IMG/VR virus record: IMGVR_UViG_3300036893_000016
Location: 1-45,234 of that record
Source of the DNA: a virus
Strand: one strand, 5' to 3'
DNA: 45,234 nucleotides
The notes below the pieces were generated by a model. The model searched no databases and had not been told where the DNA came from. It saw nothing but the letters and a program-made list of their open reading frames with translations. Position numbers and translations under genes: made by a program. Every line of letters starts with the position of its first letter. The first letter of the stretch is position 1. Below, one piece after another: positions 1 to 8,460 of this stretch.

Positions 1-985
1 TGAGGATTTAAAAGCTTACATTGCTGGCCATCCTGATTATAAGTTTGCAAAAGATGGAAGATTAGGATTAACCCACTTAGGTGACAAATTAAATTTGCGT
101 GAAGAAGCTATGCAGTCAAGTCTTTTAGAACACGTCCCAGGATTAGGCAAGATAGTAACAGCTTCAAACAGAGCTTTTGGGGGTTTTCTTAATGATCTTA
201 GATTTAATCGTTTTACCGATTTATTGAATGCCGCACGTTTACATGGTGAAGACGTTAGTATTGGCTCTAAGGTAGTCAAAGACATTGCAAATACTGTCAA
301 CGATTTTACAGGACGTGGGGATCTTGGAGAGAATGATAGATATGCCTCTGCTCAAACTTTGGCAAATAATGTATTTTTTGCTCCACGTAAAATGATAGCC
401 ACTATGAATATGTTTAATCCTGTACGTTATTTAGACCCAAGCGTTAGTCCTACGGCTCGAATTGGTGCGACTCGTCAGTTAGTTGGAAGCCTTATCGCAA
501 CATATTCAATTCTTCAATTAGCACAGATGGCAGGAGCAAAAGTAAATTTAGATCCACGTAGTCAAGATTTTGCAAAGATAAAATTAGGCAAGACAGATTT
601 TAATATCACTGGAGGAAATTCTACTTATATAAGAACATTGGCTCAATTAGCTACAAATACAAAAATAACTTCTGGTGGTCATAAACTAACTTTAGGAAAA
701 GGCTACAAACCTGAAACACGTGCCGATGTTGCTATAGATTTTATGAGAGGAAAATTATCCCCATCTGCATCAGTTTTAGTTGATGGATTATATGGTAAAG
801 ACATGGCCGGAAACAAATTCAATGTTGAGAACGAAGCGTATAACAAATTAGTCCCAATATTTACAAAAAGCTTCATTGATTTAGTACGCAACGATCATGA
901 CAACGGAATGGCTTACGTTGGCTCATTGGCAGCAGCTTTAGGCGTTGAAATGCACACCAAAGAACCGAGAGGAAAGGGAAAATGA
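1..985 (+). CDS. Putative internal virion/DNA-ejection protein, C-terminal part
   Basis: The frame is open from base 2. Joined to 44416-45108 through the terminal overlap it gives a protein of about 558 residues, of which this part is the C-terminal 327 or so. I do not recognise a catalytic motif. The segment around the join and the next 60 residues (acidic helices, then a PGLGK and a GGFLNDLRF stretch) resembles the late portions of very large phage polyvalent or ejection proteins. A hydrophobic stretch near VGSLIATYSILQLAQMAG may be membrane-seeking. It is the last gene of the internal-virion block and ends in an ATGA overlap with the first fibre gene at 982, so the two are probably translationally coupled. 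The function is inferred from position and resemblance. Confidence 0.75.
   Translation, partial: EDLKAYIAGHPDYKFAKDGRLGLTHLGDKLNLREEAMQSSLLEHVPGLGKIVTASNRAFGGFLNDLRFNRFTDLLNAARLHGEDVSIGSKVVKDIANTVNDFTGRGDLGENDRYASAQTLANNVFFAPRKMIATMNMFNPVRYLDPSVSPTARIGATRQLVGSLIATYSILQLAQMAGAKVNLDPRSQDFAKIKLGKTDFNITGGNSTYIRTLAQLATNTKITSGGHKLTLGKGYKPETRADVAIDFMRGKLSPSASVLVDGLYGKDMAGNKFNVENEAYNKLVPIFTKSFIDLVRNDHDNGMAYVGSLAAALGVEMHTKEPRGKGK
2..127. repeat. Terminal overlap, left copy
   Basis: Identical to 45109-45234 (126 bp). Base 1 is T where the other end has C at 45108; the change is synonymous (TAT/TAC, Tyr). The coding frame runs straight through the join. This fits an assembly overlap of a circular or terminally redundant genome; it could also be a genuine short terminal repeat. 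Confidence 0.9.
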
Positions 986-2172
986 AAAAATTTATCTTAA
1001 CAATTTTACTATCAATAATCGCTGGATACGCTGGAGCGAACGTGCCAAGTGCCACTCCTCTTTATAATCAATACAGCTGTAATGGAAGTGCTACACAATT
1101 CCCTTATCAGTTCCAAATCACAGCACCAAGTGATATGCAGGTATTTATTAACAATAATGCGGGAACTATTACTCAACAACCTTCTTCAGCCTTTTCTGTT
1201 GACCAGACTAACGTATGGGTGAATTATCCTTTGACAGGTTCTCCGTGTCCCAATGGAAGCACAATCACGCTTCAAGCGTCAACTCCTATAACTCAAATAA
1301 CCACTTATTCTCAAAGAACTCCTTTTACAGCGTCCGCAGTAGGGTTATCTTTCGATAAATTGACTTTAATCGACCAACAGCTTCAGGGACAGTTAAATCG
1401 TGCTATTTTAGCTCCTGCGGGTACAAGTGCTTTTACATTTCCAAGTAGTGTTCCGAGTAATCTTTTAGGGTGGGATCCTGCGGGAAGTGGAAACATAACT
1501 AACTTCGTACCAAATACAGGGGCGTATTTATCACAAGCCACAACGCAAGACGCTCAAACAGCTACTAATAATACTAAATACATGACCCCTGCCTTGGTAG
1601 CGACAGAAGTAGGATACTCAGGCGCAGTCAGCATTCCTATTGCCAATGTTTCTGGTGCGGTTGGATATCCTGGTGCGGGAGTTGCCAATTCAACTGGTTC
1701 AGCGTGGGGGACATCATACACTGTTGGAACTGGAACAAACAACTTAGTCCAGCTTAATTCTTCTTCACAGCTACCTGCTGTTAGTGGGGCTTTATTAACT
1801 AATCTTAATACAAAGTTTCAAGTAGCATTTTTCACAAAAGACATTTCATCAACAACAACAACAACTGTAACGGGAATTAACTTTACACCAAAAGCTGTGG
1901 TATTTTTCTACGCATTAAGTAGTGCTACAGTTCTTTCTGGGCAAGGCGCAGATGATGGAACTAATCATGGCTCAAGTGCAGTAGTAGAAAATTTAGGGAC
2001 TATTAATTCTGATTATAATTCATCCGGTTCTATATTAGCAGAAACGTATATAGCAACTAATTTAAATGTTGGAGTAGTTACTGGGTTTACTTCAAATGGT
2101 TGCACAATAGGATGGACAAAGACGGGCACTCCAACTGGAACAATTGGAATAACTGCTTTATTTTTAGGATAG
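982..2172 (+). CDS. Tail-fibre protein with signal peptide, T7-fibre-like N-terminus
   Basis: 396 residues. Residues 1-19 form a textbook signal peptide: KK, a hydrophobic core, then AGA before NVPS. Residues 25-135 (FPYQFQIT, then VWVNYPLTGSPCPNGSTITL, then QRTPF) look like the tail-attachment domain of T7-type fibres: a two-layer beta domain ending in an RxTP-like motif and a helix that starts trimerisation. The middle is Ser/Thr/Gly-rich fibre. The last 110 residues start with a FxxKDI/GINFTPKAVVFF pattern like a carbohydrate-binding fibre tip. The start overlaps the previous stop (ATGA). The fibre role is well supported; why a virion protein carries an export signal is unexplained (see findings). 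Confidence 0.8.
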   Translation: MKKFILTILLSIIAGYAGANVPSATPLYNQYSCNGSATQFPYQFQITAPSDMQVFINNNAGTITQQPSSAFSVDQTNVWVNYPLTGSPCPNGSTITLQASTPITQITTYSQRTPFTASAVGLSFDKLTLIDQQLQGQLNRAILAPAGTSAFTFPSSVPSNLLGWDPAGSGNITNFVPNTGAYLSQATTQDAQTATNNTKYMTPALVATEVGYSGAVSIPIANVSGAVGYPGAGVANSTGSAWGTSYTVGTGTNNLVQLNSSSQLPAVSGALLTNLNTKFQVAFFTKDISSTTTTTVTGINFTPKAVVFFYALSSATVLSGQGADDGTNHGSSAVVENLGTINSDYNSSGSILAETYIATNLNVGVVTGFTSNGCTIGWTKTGTPTGTIGITALFLG

Positions 2173-2181
2173 GATAAAAAT

Positions 2182-2505
2182 ATGTTTAAAGGAACCTTAA
2201 GCTTATCTTCAGACAATGGTAATGAACGCGCAAAGCTTCCGGTCATAGGATCAAGCTATACTGGAAGTCAAAGTGGGAACTATACGATCACTTTAGGAAC
2301 TGACTTTGCTGTACCTGCACGGGAACTTTTTATACAGAATGACGACAGCGCCAATATTAGTTTTGTAGTAAATTGCCAAGAAGGCACATTGGGATTCTTG
2401 ATTCAGCCTGGAGAACAGTTTGATGAGAGGCTTCCTATATTCAATTCAGTGATTGTAACAGCTGGTGGGAACTGGCGTTTTAGAGTGAGGGGAAATGTTT
2501 CTTAA
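2182..2505 (+). CDS. Small beta-rich virion-like protein
   Basis: 107 residues, almost all predicted beta strand (LFIQNDDSANISFVV, then GFLIQPGEQFDERLPIFNSV, then GGNWRFRVRGN). The pattern of an isolated strand pair, a PGE turn and a final WRFRVRG strand is common in small phage tail or capsid-decoration proteins, but I cannot name a family. It is the only gene between 982 and 8035, apart from the large fibres' neighbours, that lacks a signal peptide. Weak upstream AGGAT. Its end overlaps the next start by 11 bases, so it is part of the same transcript. Confidence 0.75.
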   Translation: MFKGTLSLSSDNGNERAKLPVIGSSYTGSQSGNYTITLGTDFAVPARELFIQNDDSANISFVVNCQEGTLGFLIQPGEQFDERLPIFNSVIVTAGGNWRFRVRGNVS

Positions 2506-3868
2506 ATTATTATTTTTCATATTATTTTCTTCAGTGGCTCTGGCTCAAAATACTAAGCCGTTAATTGCGACCGATAATTCTACGCAAACTTGCAATACGA
2601 CAAGAATGGTTTTTAGTCCTGGTGTTTTGGCTTGTTCTGGAAGCGTCGCCACTATTACAGGAAGCGGCGGAGGCGGCGGCTCCCCAGGCGGTTCCAACAC
2701 AGATGTCCAGTACAACAACGCAGGTTCCTTTGGCGGGAATGCCGGATTCGTCTATTCAGGCGGCAACGTAGGTATCGGCACAGCTACCGCAGGTTATAAT
2801 CTCACAGTCAACGGTTCAGCGCAATTCCAAGGGGCGGGGAATGTGGGGATTGGGACGGTGGTTCCGGCGCAGGCTTTGGACGTTAAAGGGACGGCCCAAA
2901 TGACAGGGTTCTCTTTAACTACGAGTCCTTCGTCAGGGTATGTGCTTACAAGCAATTCTGTTGGGATAGGAACGTGGGCTCCGGCAACAGGAGGTGGGGG
3001 TGGCGGAACTCCAGGTGGTTCTAATCCACAGCTTCAATACAATCAATCAGGTTCTTTTGGTGGAGTGGTCAATAGTGGCGTTGATTCTAACGGAAACATT
3101 GGGATTGGCACTTCAGTTCCAGGACAAACTTTAGACGTTAGCGGCACTGTAAGAATTATTGGAGCTGGGAATGTCGGAATTGGCAGCTCTAACCCCGCTC
3201 AGGCTCTCGATGTTCAAGGTACCGTTCGTATGGTTGGTTTCAATATGAGGACAGGGGCTTCAAATAATTATCTTTTAACATCAGATGCAAGCGGAAATGG
3301 TTCGTGGGCAGCGGCTCCGAGTTCCTCTCAATGGAGCGGAACAAATCCTATATACTTTAACGGAAACGTCGGAATTAATTCCACAATCCCTGGACAATCA
3401 CTTGATGTAGTAGGCACAGTTCGTGCTACTGGATTTATTGCAGGTGCGGCTGGCATCACGCTTGGAGGAGTAAACCATACATCATGGCCTGGAGGTGGAA
3501 GCACTACGACTGCCGTTCATACAGGAAGCGCAACTTATAATCTTACAAATTCTTTGGCTGACGTTGGTTCAGATGAGCATGTTACTCTTCCTGGGGCGGG
3601 ACTATATTTTATAACGATGTCAGCATTATGTAGTGGGCCAACTGTTACAGATACATTGGTTTATCAAATAAACGATCTCACCACTTCTTTAAGTTCGCAG
3701 CCAGTCGTGATAACAGCACCAACAGCTGGATTTAATTGGATTTATCAATCTTGGGCATTTACTGCAACAGGCAGTGATGTTATAACCGTGGAGGCGTATA
3801 ATGCCGCTGCTGCTCGTGGTCAAAATTTTAATAGCTATACATCAATAACTTATGTAGGGCCATTTTGA
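2495..3868 (+). CDS. Exported repeat fibre protein with NVGIG repeats and jelly-roll-like tip
   Basis: 457 residues. Signal peptide at 1-17 (MFLKLL core, ALA before QNTK). A Gly-rich linker (GGGGGSPGGSNTDVQYN) leads to about six copies of a 20-25-residue unit of the form GNVGIGT-xx-PGQ-x-LDV-x-GTVRATGF, seen in trimeric fibres and spikes. The last 115 residues, from HTGSATYNLTN, read like a C1q/TNF-type jelly roll ending in TYVGPF. Probably a trimeric adhesin or tail fibre. The start lies inside the previous gene with a GGGGAA ribosome-binding site, and the stop overlaps the next ATG (TGATG). It is the first of three proteins sharing the repeat. Confidence 0.8.
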   Translation: MFLKLLFFILFSSVALAQNTKPLIATDNSTQTCNTTRMVFSPGVLACSGSVATITGSGGGGGSPGGSNTDVQYNNAGSFGGNAGFVYSGGNVGIGTATAGYNLTVNGSAQFQGAGNVGIGTVVPAQALDVKGTAQMTGFSLTTSPSSGYVLTSNSVGIGTWAPATGGGGGGTPGGSNPQLQYNQSGSFGGVVNSGVDSNGNIGIGTSVPGQTLDVSGTVRIIGAGNVGIGSSNPAQALDVQGTVRMVGFNMRTGASNNYLLTSDASGNGSWAAAPSSSQWSGTNPIYFNGNVGINSTIPGQSLDVVGTVRATGFIAGAAGITLGGVNHTSWPGGGSTTTAVHTGSATYNLTNSLADVGSDEHVTLPGAGLYFITMSALCSGPTVTDTLVYQINDLTTSLSSQPVVITAPTAGFNWIYQSWAFTATGSDVITVEAYNAAAARGQNFNSYTSITYVGPF

Positions 3869-4074
3869 TGAAATATTTATTACTTACAATTTTTTTGGTG
3901 TTTTTACCGGGAATCCCGGGAAATGCTGATGTTTATATTCATGGTTTTGGAACGAGCTATTGGCGTAACTCTTATTTTATAACACCACTTACTCCGCCAG
4001 TAGGGGGAAATCTAACTTTCTTAACCAATAATCTTCAGTTTAATGGAAGCGTCTTAACATTTTTGGGGGATTGA
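3868..4074 (+). CDS. Small exported protein, DVxxxG family, copy 1
   Basis: 68 residues. Signal peptide to about residue 21 (GNA before DVYIHG). The mature part is only about 47 residues. ATG 3868 is chosen over an in-frame TTG one codon earlier because it overlaps the upstream stop as TGATG. It is a paralogue of the gene at 5188: both start MKYL-x-LTI and begin the mature chain with AD-V-(aromatic/V)-(I/V)-(H/R)-G. Each copy sits directly before a large repeat fibre with its own signal peptide, suggesting a small partner or chaperone-like piece of the following fibre. No known family recognised. Confidence 0.65.
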   Translation: MKYLLLTIFLVFLPGIPGNADVYIHGFGTSYWRNSYFITPLTPPVGGNLTFLTNNLQFNGSVLTFLGD

Positions 4075-5186
4075 TGAGATTTCTATTTTTACTTTTATTT
4101 ATGATTCCAAACTTAGCACACGCTAATACTGAAATTAGCACAGCGGCGACTAATCTTGGTATTGGCACTACTTCAGTTAAAAATGCTTTGAGCGTTGCAA
4201 GCACAGAGGCGATTGGTTCTTCGTATGTTAATACCACAGCCCCTGCTAATGGTTTGATTGTGCAAGGTAATGTAGGTATAGGTTCATCAAATCCTGGGCA
4301 TATATTAGATGTTAAAGGCACTCTTGACTTCCTTCATCAAGGCGGGACTGGAAATTACGGAGACGCCTCAACACAAATCAAAGGGGCTCAAACAGGAATT
4401 AATGGTTATGTATTAGAGTTACTTGATAGTAGTGGAAATATTGTTGACCAATTCAACACTGACGGAAGATTAAATATTCAAAACTATAATGCTGCTGAAG
4501 GTGCGGTTGGAGTTTTATACAATGAAGCTACGTCAAATAGCAGTATGCCAGTTGGCCATTGGGCGTATGGTGCTAAAAACGATTCAGGAAATATGAATAC
4601 CACGGGTCGTCTTTATAATGTTCTGACTAGCAATGCTACCAATTCAATGGGAAGTTATCTGTCTTTTGATTATATGGACAATGACGATACTTCGGGAGGG
4701 TACACGCAACCAAATAAGTCAATGACCCTTGGAGCTGCGGGTTTATCTTTGCCTGGGATTCCAATTACAGACCAAACTGGAATTTTAACTTTATCCCCAA
4801 GTAGCGGCTCAACGTATGTCAAAGGCCCTAATACAACAAACGTAGTTAATCTCACAATATTTAACACAAACTTTTCTGCTTTTGATTATGTAGGAGTTGA
4901 AAATGTCAACGCAACGGGATATGGCACCACAGGAGCTTTGCCTTATGCTTCTGTATTTGGAAATCCTATTGCAGAGCCGATTCAATTTTTTACTAATAAT
5001 GTTGACAGGGTTACTATTACAGCGACAGGTAATGTAGGAATTGGGACGGTTGTTCCTACATCACTAATTTCAGTTGGCGGAACTTGTCATACTATAGGGC
5101 CAGTAGGGACTTGCTGGACTTCAACGGGTCAGCTTGGATATTGTAGTGGGGCAGCTAATGTTTGTTCAACCTGTACGGCGTGTTAA
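4074..5186 (+). CDS. Exported fibre protein with NVGIG repeats and Cys-rich end
   Basis: 370 residues. Signal peptide at 1-18 (AHA before NTE). Three NVGIG-type units (residues about 28, 68 and 323) flank a central region of about 240 residues with YNSxxGN and SYLSFDYMDNDD segments typical of receptor-binding shafts. The last 40 residues hold seven cysteines (GGTC, GTCW, YCSG, NVCSTCTAC), unusual for a cytoplasmic phage protein and consistent with disulfides formed after export. Start ATG overlaps the previous stop (TGATG); an in-frame TTG one codon earlier is less likely. Receptor-binding or surface-adhesin function is inferred. Confidence 0.78.
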   Translation: MRFLFLLLFMIPNLAHANTEISTAATNLGIGTTSVKNALSVASTEAIGSSYVNTTAPANGLIVQGNVGIGSSNPGHILDVKGTLDFLHQGGTGNYGDASTQIKGAQTGINGYVLELLDSSGNIVDQFNTDGRLNIQNYNAAEGAVGVLYNEATSNSSMPVGHWAYGAKNDSGNMNTTGRLYNVLTSNATNSMGSYLSFDYMDNDDTSGGYTQPNKSMTLGAAGLSLPGIPITDQTGILTLSPSSGSTYVKGPNTTNVVNLTIFNTNFSAFDYVGVENVNATGYGTTGALPYASVFGNPIAEPIQFFTNNVDRVTITATGNVGIGTVVPTSLISVGGTCHTIGPVGTCWTSTGQLGYCSGAANVCSTCTAC

Positions 5187-5187
5187 T

Positions 5188-5382
5188 ATGAAATACTTAA
5201 TTTTAACAATCTTACTATTAACACCCAAGCTGGTATCAGCAGATGTTTTTGTTAGAGGTACGATTTTTCATAACGCCGTAATAGTTCCCTCAATGGGTTC
5301 TTCAATACCCGCAGGGGCTTTAGCAGATGACGCAGGACACTATTTAAACGACGATGCAGGACATTACTTGGTGGGACAATGA
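5188..5382 (+). CDS. Small exported protein, DVxxxG family, copy 2
   Basis: 64 residues. Signal peptide to about residue 18 (VSA before DVFVRG). The mature chain ends in a tandem repeat DDAGHYLNDDAGHYL. The start is the ATG two bases after the previous stop; a longer in-frame extension would lose the signal peptide. It is a paralogue of the gene at 3868 and likewise precedes a large repeat fibre. It ends in an ATGA overlap with the next gene. No known family. Confidence 0.6.
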   Translation: MKYLILTILLLTPKLVSADVFVRGTIFHNAVIVPSMGSSIPAGALADDAGHYLNDDAGHYLVGQ

Positions 5383-7739
5383 GACTACTAATTCTATTAT
5401 TATGCTTGGTAACAACAAACGCTTGGGCCACGGTAACTAACACCTATGTTTTAAATGTCAAGAACGATGCCGCAAACCCGCCAACTGAACAAAATGGTTC
5501 CATTGTTGATACCGGGACTTCGAGTGGGTTTGGCAACGTCGGTATCGGATCTCTGAACCCTGGGGTTAAATTAGATGTTTTAGGCACAGTCCGAGCAACT
5601 AATTTCATAGGTTCTTCGGCAGGATTGACTGGATTGCCAGTAGGCGCAAATCCTTCACAGGTTATAGGAATTTTAGCTAATAATGGTTCAGCAACTACCT
5701 TTATGCGCTCAGACGCAACTCCTGCTATAGATGAAGGAATTATTCCTAGCTGGACAGGCGAGCATGAATTTAGCGGAAGTCCGTATGCAATTATAGTGAA
5801 CGGGATTATTTCTGGCGCATCTCCAAATGATTGGCAAGTAGATGCTTCAGGCAATGCTCAGTTCGGAGATTATATAGGTGGCCCATGTTTAACTATTAGT
5901 AACGGTCAAATTCAAGCTGACTGCGGAGCCATAACCATAGGAGATGGTTCTGGAGGTGCAAGTTCTGGTGCTGGCACAGCTTCTTTTGCTCGTGGTAATA
6001 TGACAATAAGCTCAAACGGCGGGGCATCATTCTCTAGTGGTGCTGCGACAATAGACGGAAGCGGAAGGGTAGGCGCAAGCCAGTTTATAACAAATGGTGG
6101 AAACAATACTCAAGTGGTTCTTGGTGATGGAACTTTGGGGACGTATAGCACAGGTTCTGGAACAGTTACCTCTGTAGGCTTATCAAGCACAAATTCAACC
6201 TTGACTATCGGAAGCACTCCCGTTACTACTTCTGGAACGATTACAGCAGATATTAATTTAGCCCACGCTAATACCTTCACTGGTCAGCAAATATTTAATA
6301 GCGCAAATGTGGGGATCAATTCAGCGACACCAGGACAACGTCTTGACGTCACCGGCACGGTGCGGGCAACGGCGTTTATTGGGAATGGGGCACAATTGAC
6401 AGGTATCAGTTCTTCGCAATGGACTACCACCAACACTAATGACGTCTATTTGCCTAATAGCGGCAATGTTGGGATTGGGACAACAAAAACTACCACTGCT
6501 GGGCTAACAGTGATGAACGGTAACGTAGGTATCGGTACCTGGGCGCCGAATGGATTACTTAATGCCAGTAGTCTAAAAGTTATTACATCTACCACATGTG
6601 GTTCAACACCAGCTACTATTATTGGCAGTATTCAAAATACAGGAGGGGATGAATGTGCGCCATTTGCTATAAATCAGACTGACCCGAATGGTAATATATA
6701 TTTTCGAGTTGGTACTACGACAGGAGCTATCGAAGTTGGCGGAACTAGTACCACTGGTTTTATTAATACAAAACCCAATACAGCTAATACAACTCCAATG
6801 GCATTTGAGATAAATAATACAACCAAAATGGAATTGTCTGCTAATGGCGGTTTAGCATTGGGTAGTACATATTATTCCACTGATCCTGGTGCTAATAATG
6901 CGATTATTCAAGGTAATTTAGGGATAGGAACTACTTTAGTCACTACTTCTGCTTTAACAGTCATGAACGGCAACGTAGGTATCGGCACCTGGGTGCCGGC
7001 GGGGTTGCTCGACGTAAACCGTAAATTAAATGTCTTTTCAAGTGGGAATGTGGGCATTGGTTCTGTGAATCCTGGGCAAGTATTAGACGTGCAAGGTACT
7101 GTGAGTGCAACCAACTTCAATGAGAAAACATTTACTAACGGCTCTTTAACTAAGTACAATTCAAGTGGGGATATTGTATCAGCTGCCTTAATTCCAGGTA
7201 CTCTTACGGACACTAAGCTATGCTCTTATACATCCTCTGGAACAGCTTTAAACTGCACAACGACAGCCCCAACGGTTACTGTCAACGCTGGCACAGGAAA
7301 TCAAGTCGCTTATTACTCAGGAGCCAGTACGATATCAAGCACGTCAGATATTACCTTTGCAGGGAGCAGTACAAATTTCTTAGCTGGAGGAGTATTTACT
7401 AACTTTGTCACCTTAGACGATGGTTCTGGAAACTCTTATTTTGGGAACATAAGCAGTACAGGTTCTCAAACGGTAGGGTACAATCCCCAGTCATCTACAT
7501 ACGCAGTCGTGGCATCTGATTACTTTGTAAATGCCACATCAGGCACTTTCACGATAACCTTACCTTCTGCAATCGGAATTGCAGGGAAAGTCTATAAATT
7601 TAAGAATAGCGGATCAGGGGTCGTTACTATCGCCACAACAAGCAGTCAGACAATAGACGGTTCAACAACAAAGACTCTAGCAGCCACAGGAACATTAACT
7701 GTAATAGCAGCTTCAAATAACTGGGTAATAATGCCTTAG
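5379..7739 (+). CDS. Large exported tail-fibre/spike protein with NVGIG repeats
   Basis: 786 residues, the longest fibre. Signal peptide at 1-17 (AWA before TVTNT). About seven NVGIG units at roughly residues 52, 310, 363, 384, 512, 533 and 558 alternate with beta-rich inserts. The first unit is followed by GTVRATNFIGSSAGLTGLP, a string common in bacterial surface and phage fibre proteins. The C-terminal 85 residues (SDYFVNATSGTFTITLP, then GVVTIATTSSQTIDGST, then NNWVIMP) are a typical fibre/spike end domain. Translation is coupled to the preceding gene by ATGA. Likely the main host-recognition protein or a cell-surface adhesin. Confidence 0.82.
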   Translation: MRLLILLLCLVTTNAWATVTNTYVLNVKNDAANPPTEQNGSIVDTGTSSGFGNVGIGSLNPGVKLDVLGTVRATNFIGSSAGLTGLPVGANPSQVIGILANNGSATTFMRSDATPAIDEGIIPSWTGEHEFSGSPYAIIVNGIISGASPNDWQVDASGNAQFGDYIGGPCLTISNGQIQADCGAITIGDGSGGASSGAGTASFARGNMTISSNGGASFSSGAATIDGSGRVGASQFITNGGNNTQVVLGDGTLGTYSTGSGTVTSVGLSSTNSTLTIGSTPVTTSGTITADINLAHANTFTGQQIFNSANVGINSATPGQRLDVTGTVRATAFIGNGAQLTGISSSQWTTTNTNDVYLPNSGNVGIGTTKTTTAGLTVMNGNVGIGTWAPNGLLNASSLKVITSTTCGSTPATIIGSIQNTGGDECAPFAINQTDPNGNIYFRVGTTTGAIEVGGTSTTGFINTKPNTANTTPMAFEINNTTKMELSANGGLALGSTYYSTDPGANNAIIQGNLGIGTTLVTTSALTVMNGNVGIGTWVPAGLLDVNRKLNVFSSGNVGIGSVNPGQVLDVQGTVSATNFNEKTFTNGSLTKYNSSGDIVSAALIPGTLTDTKLCSYTSSGTALNCTTTAPTVTVNAGTGNQVAYYSGASTISSTSDITFAGSSTNFLAGGVFTNFVTLDDGSGNSYFGNISSTGSQTVGYNPQSSTYAVVASDYFVNATSGTFTITLPSAIGIAGKVYKFKNSGSGVVTIATTSSQTIDGSTTKTLAATGTLTVIAASNNWVIMP

Positions 7740-7747
7740 GAGGGTAT

Positions 7748-8035
7748 ATGAAAAAAGTATTAGGGATTTTAGCAATCGGTTTAGTGGTATTCGCAGTTCA
7801 CGCATGGGCGGAGTCTGTAACAACTTCAGATGGCGTAAACTTCAACGTGACCAATGACGTAGGTGTTTCAACAACAATGACCAATGCACAGATTATGCAG
7901 ATGGTCAATTCTTCTAATAATAAGGCGAGCTTAGACCAAGAGAAGTTACTGGCTGACAGTGAAATCGCTTACTCATGGGCTGGTGTTGAGCAATTAGCGA
8001 TTAATGCAGACGTGACGGCAAATATACAAAATTGA
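7748..8035 (+). CDS. Small exported protein after the fibre genes
   Basis: 95 residues. Signal peptide at 1-21 (MKKVLG, a hydrophobic core, AWA before ESV). The mature part is polar, with a beta-like start (VTTSDGVNFNVTNDVGVSTT) and a helical C-terminus. It has a strong ribosome-binding site (AGGAGGG) and lies 8 bases after the big fibre. It is the last of seven signal-peptide genes in a row. Function unknown; a periplasmic partner of the fibres is possible. Confidence 0.7.
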   Translation: MKKVLGILAIGLVVFAVHAWAESVTTSDGVNFNVTNDVGVSTTMTNAQIMQMVNSSNNKASLDQEKLLADSEIAYSWAGVEQLAINADVTANIQN

Positions 8036-8256
8036 TAATTGGCGGGAAAGGTGGGTTGGACCCTTCTGAGTACCGCCTTAAAGATATGAACAGAAAGCGA
8101 CCACCAACAGAAAAAGAGTTAGCCAAAGACGGGATAGATACCCAGTACGAGAAAGATTTTCCACCCATCATAAGGAAATTAATTGTGTTATCAACGCCTA
8201 TTAAAGAACCACAACACTTTACTTACATGAGCTTATGCAAAAATATATTGTCTTAG
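8032..8256 (+). CDS. Hypothetical basic protein, start uncertain
   Basis: Up to 74 residues; polar, with RLKDMNRKRPPTEKELAKDG in the middle. Starting at the TTG that overlaps the previous stop gives 74 residues but has no clear ribosome-binding site. A TTG at 8056 (after AAAGG) or the ATG at 8086 would also work. The C-terminus overlaps the lipoprotein gene at 8235. Family not recognised. Confidence 0.45.
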   Translation: MIIGGKGGLDPSEYRLKDMNRKRPPTEKELAKDGIDTQYEKDFPPIIRKLIVLSTPIKEPQHFTYMSLCKNILS

Positions 8257-8459
8257 TTCTTATATTCTTTGGAGGGTGTGTAGCCACAACACACATTAAA
8301 TACCTTTATTCACCAACGTGTGATGGGAACCTAGTTGAGGAAACCTGCCCTAATTCAGATTGTGATACAGCTATGGAAAGTTTTAATAAATGGATACCTC
8401 CTACAAATGCAGTACAGGGCGGCGTTTATATGGTGGACTACAATCAAACTGGGGGATAA
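8235..8459 (+). CDS. Small lipoprotein, possible outer-membrane spanin
   Basis: 74 residues. A hydrophobic N-terminus ends in a lipobox (FFGGC at residues 11-15), so a mature lipoprotein of about 60 residues with three further Cys is expected (SPTCDGN, EETCPNSDC). Size and position just before a membrane-anchored coiled-coil gene fit an Rz1/o-spanin-like role in disrupting the outer membrane, but the mature part is not proline-rich as in classical Rz1. The start lies within the end of the preceding gene. Confidence 0.55.
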   Translation: MQKYIVLVLIFFGGCVATTHIKYLYSPTCDGNLVEETCPNSDCDTAMESFNKWIPPTNAVQGGVYMVDYNQTGG

Positions 8460-8460
8460 G

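Noticed and set aside
982-7739. Diversity-generating retroelement
   Set aside because: The capsid genes resemble BPP-1 and fibres are repetitive, but no reverse transcriptase gene or template/variable repeat pair was seen.
8335-8460. Longer start for the coiled-coil membrane protein
   Set aside because: It would overlap most of the lipoprotein gene; GTG 8461 has a good ribosome-binding site and begins the membrane segment.
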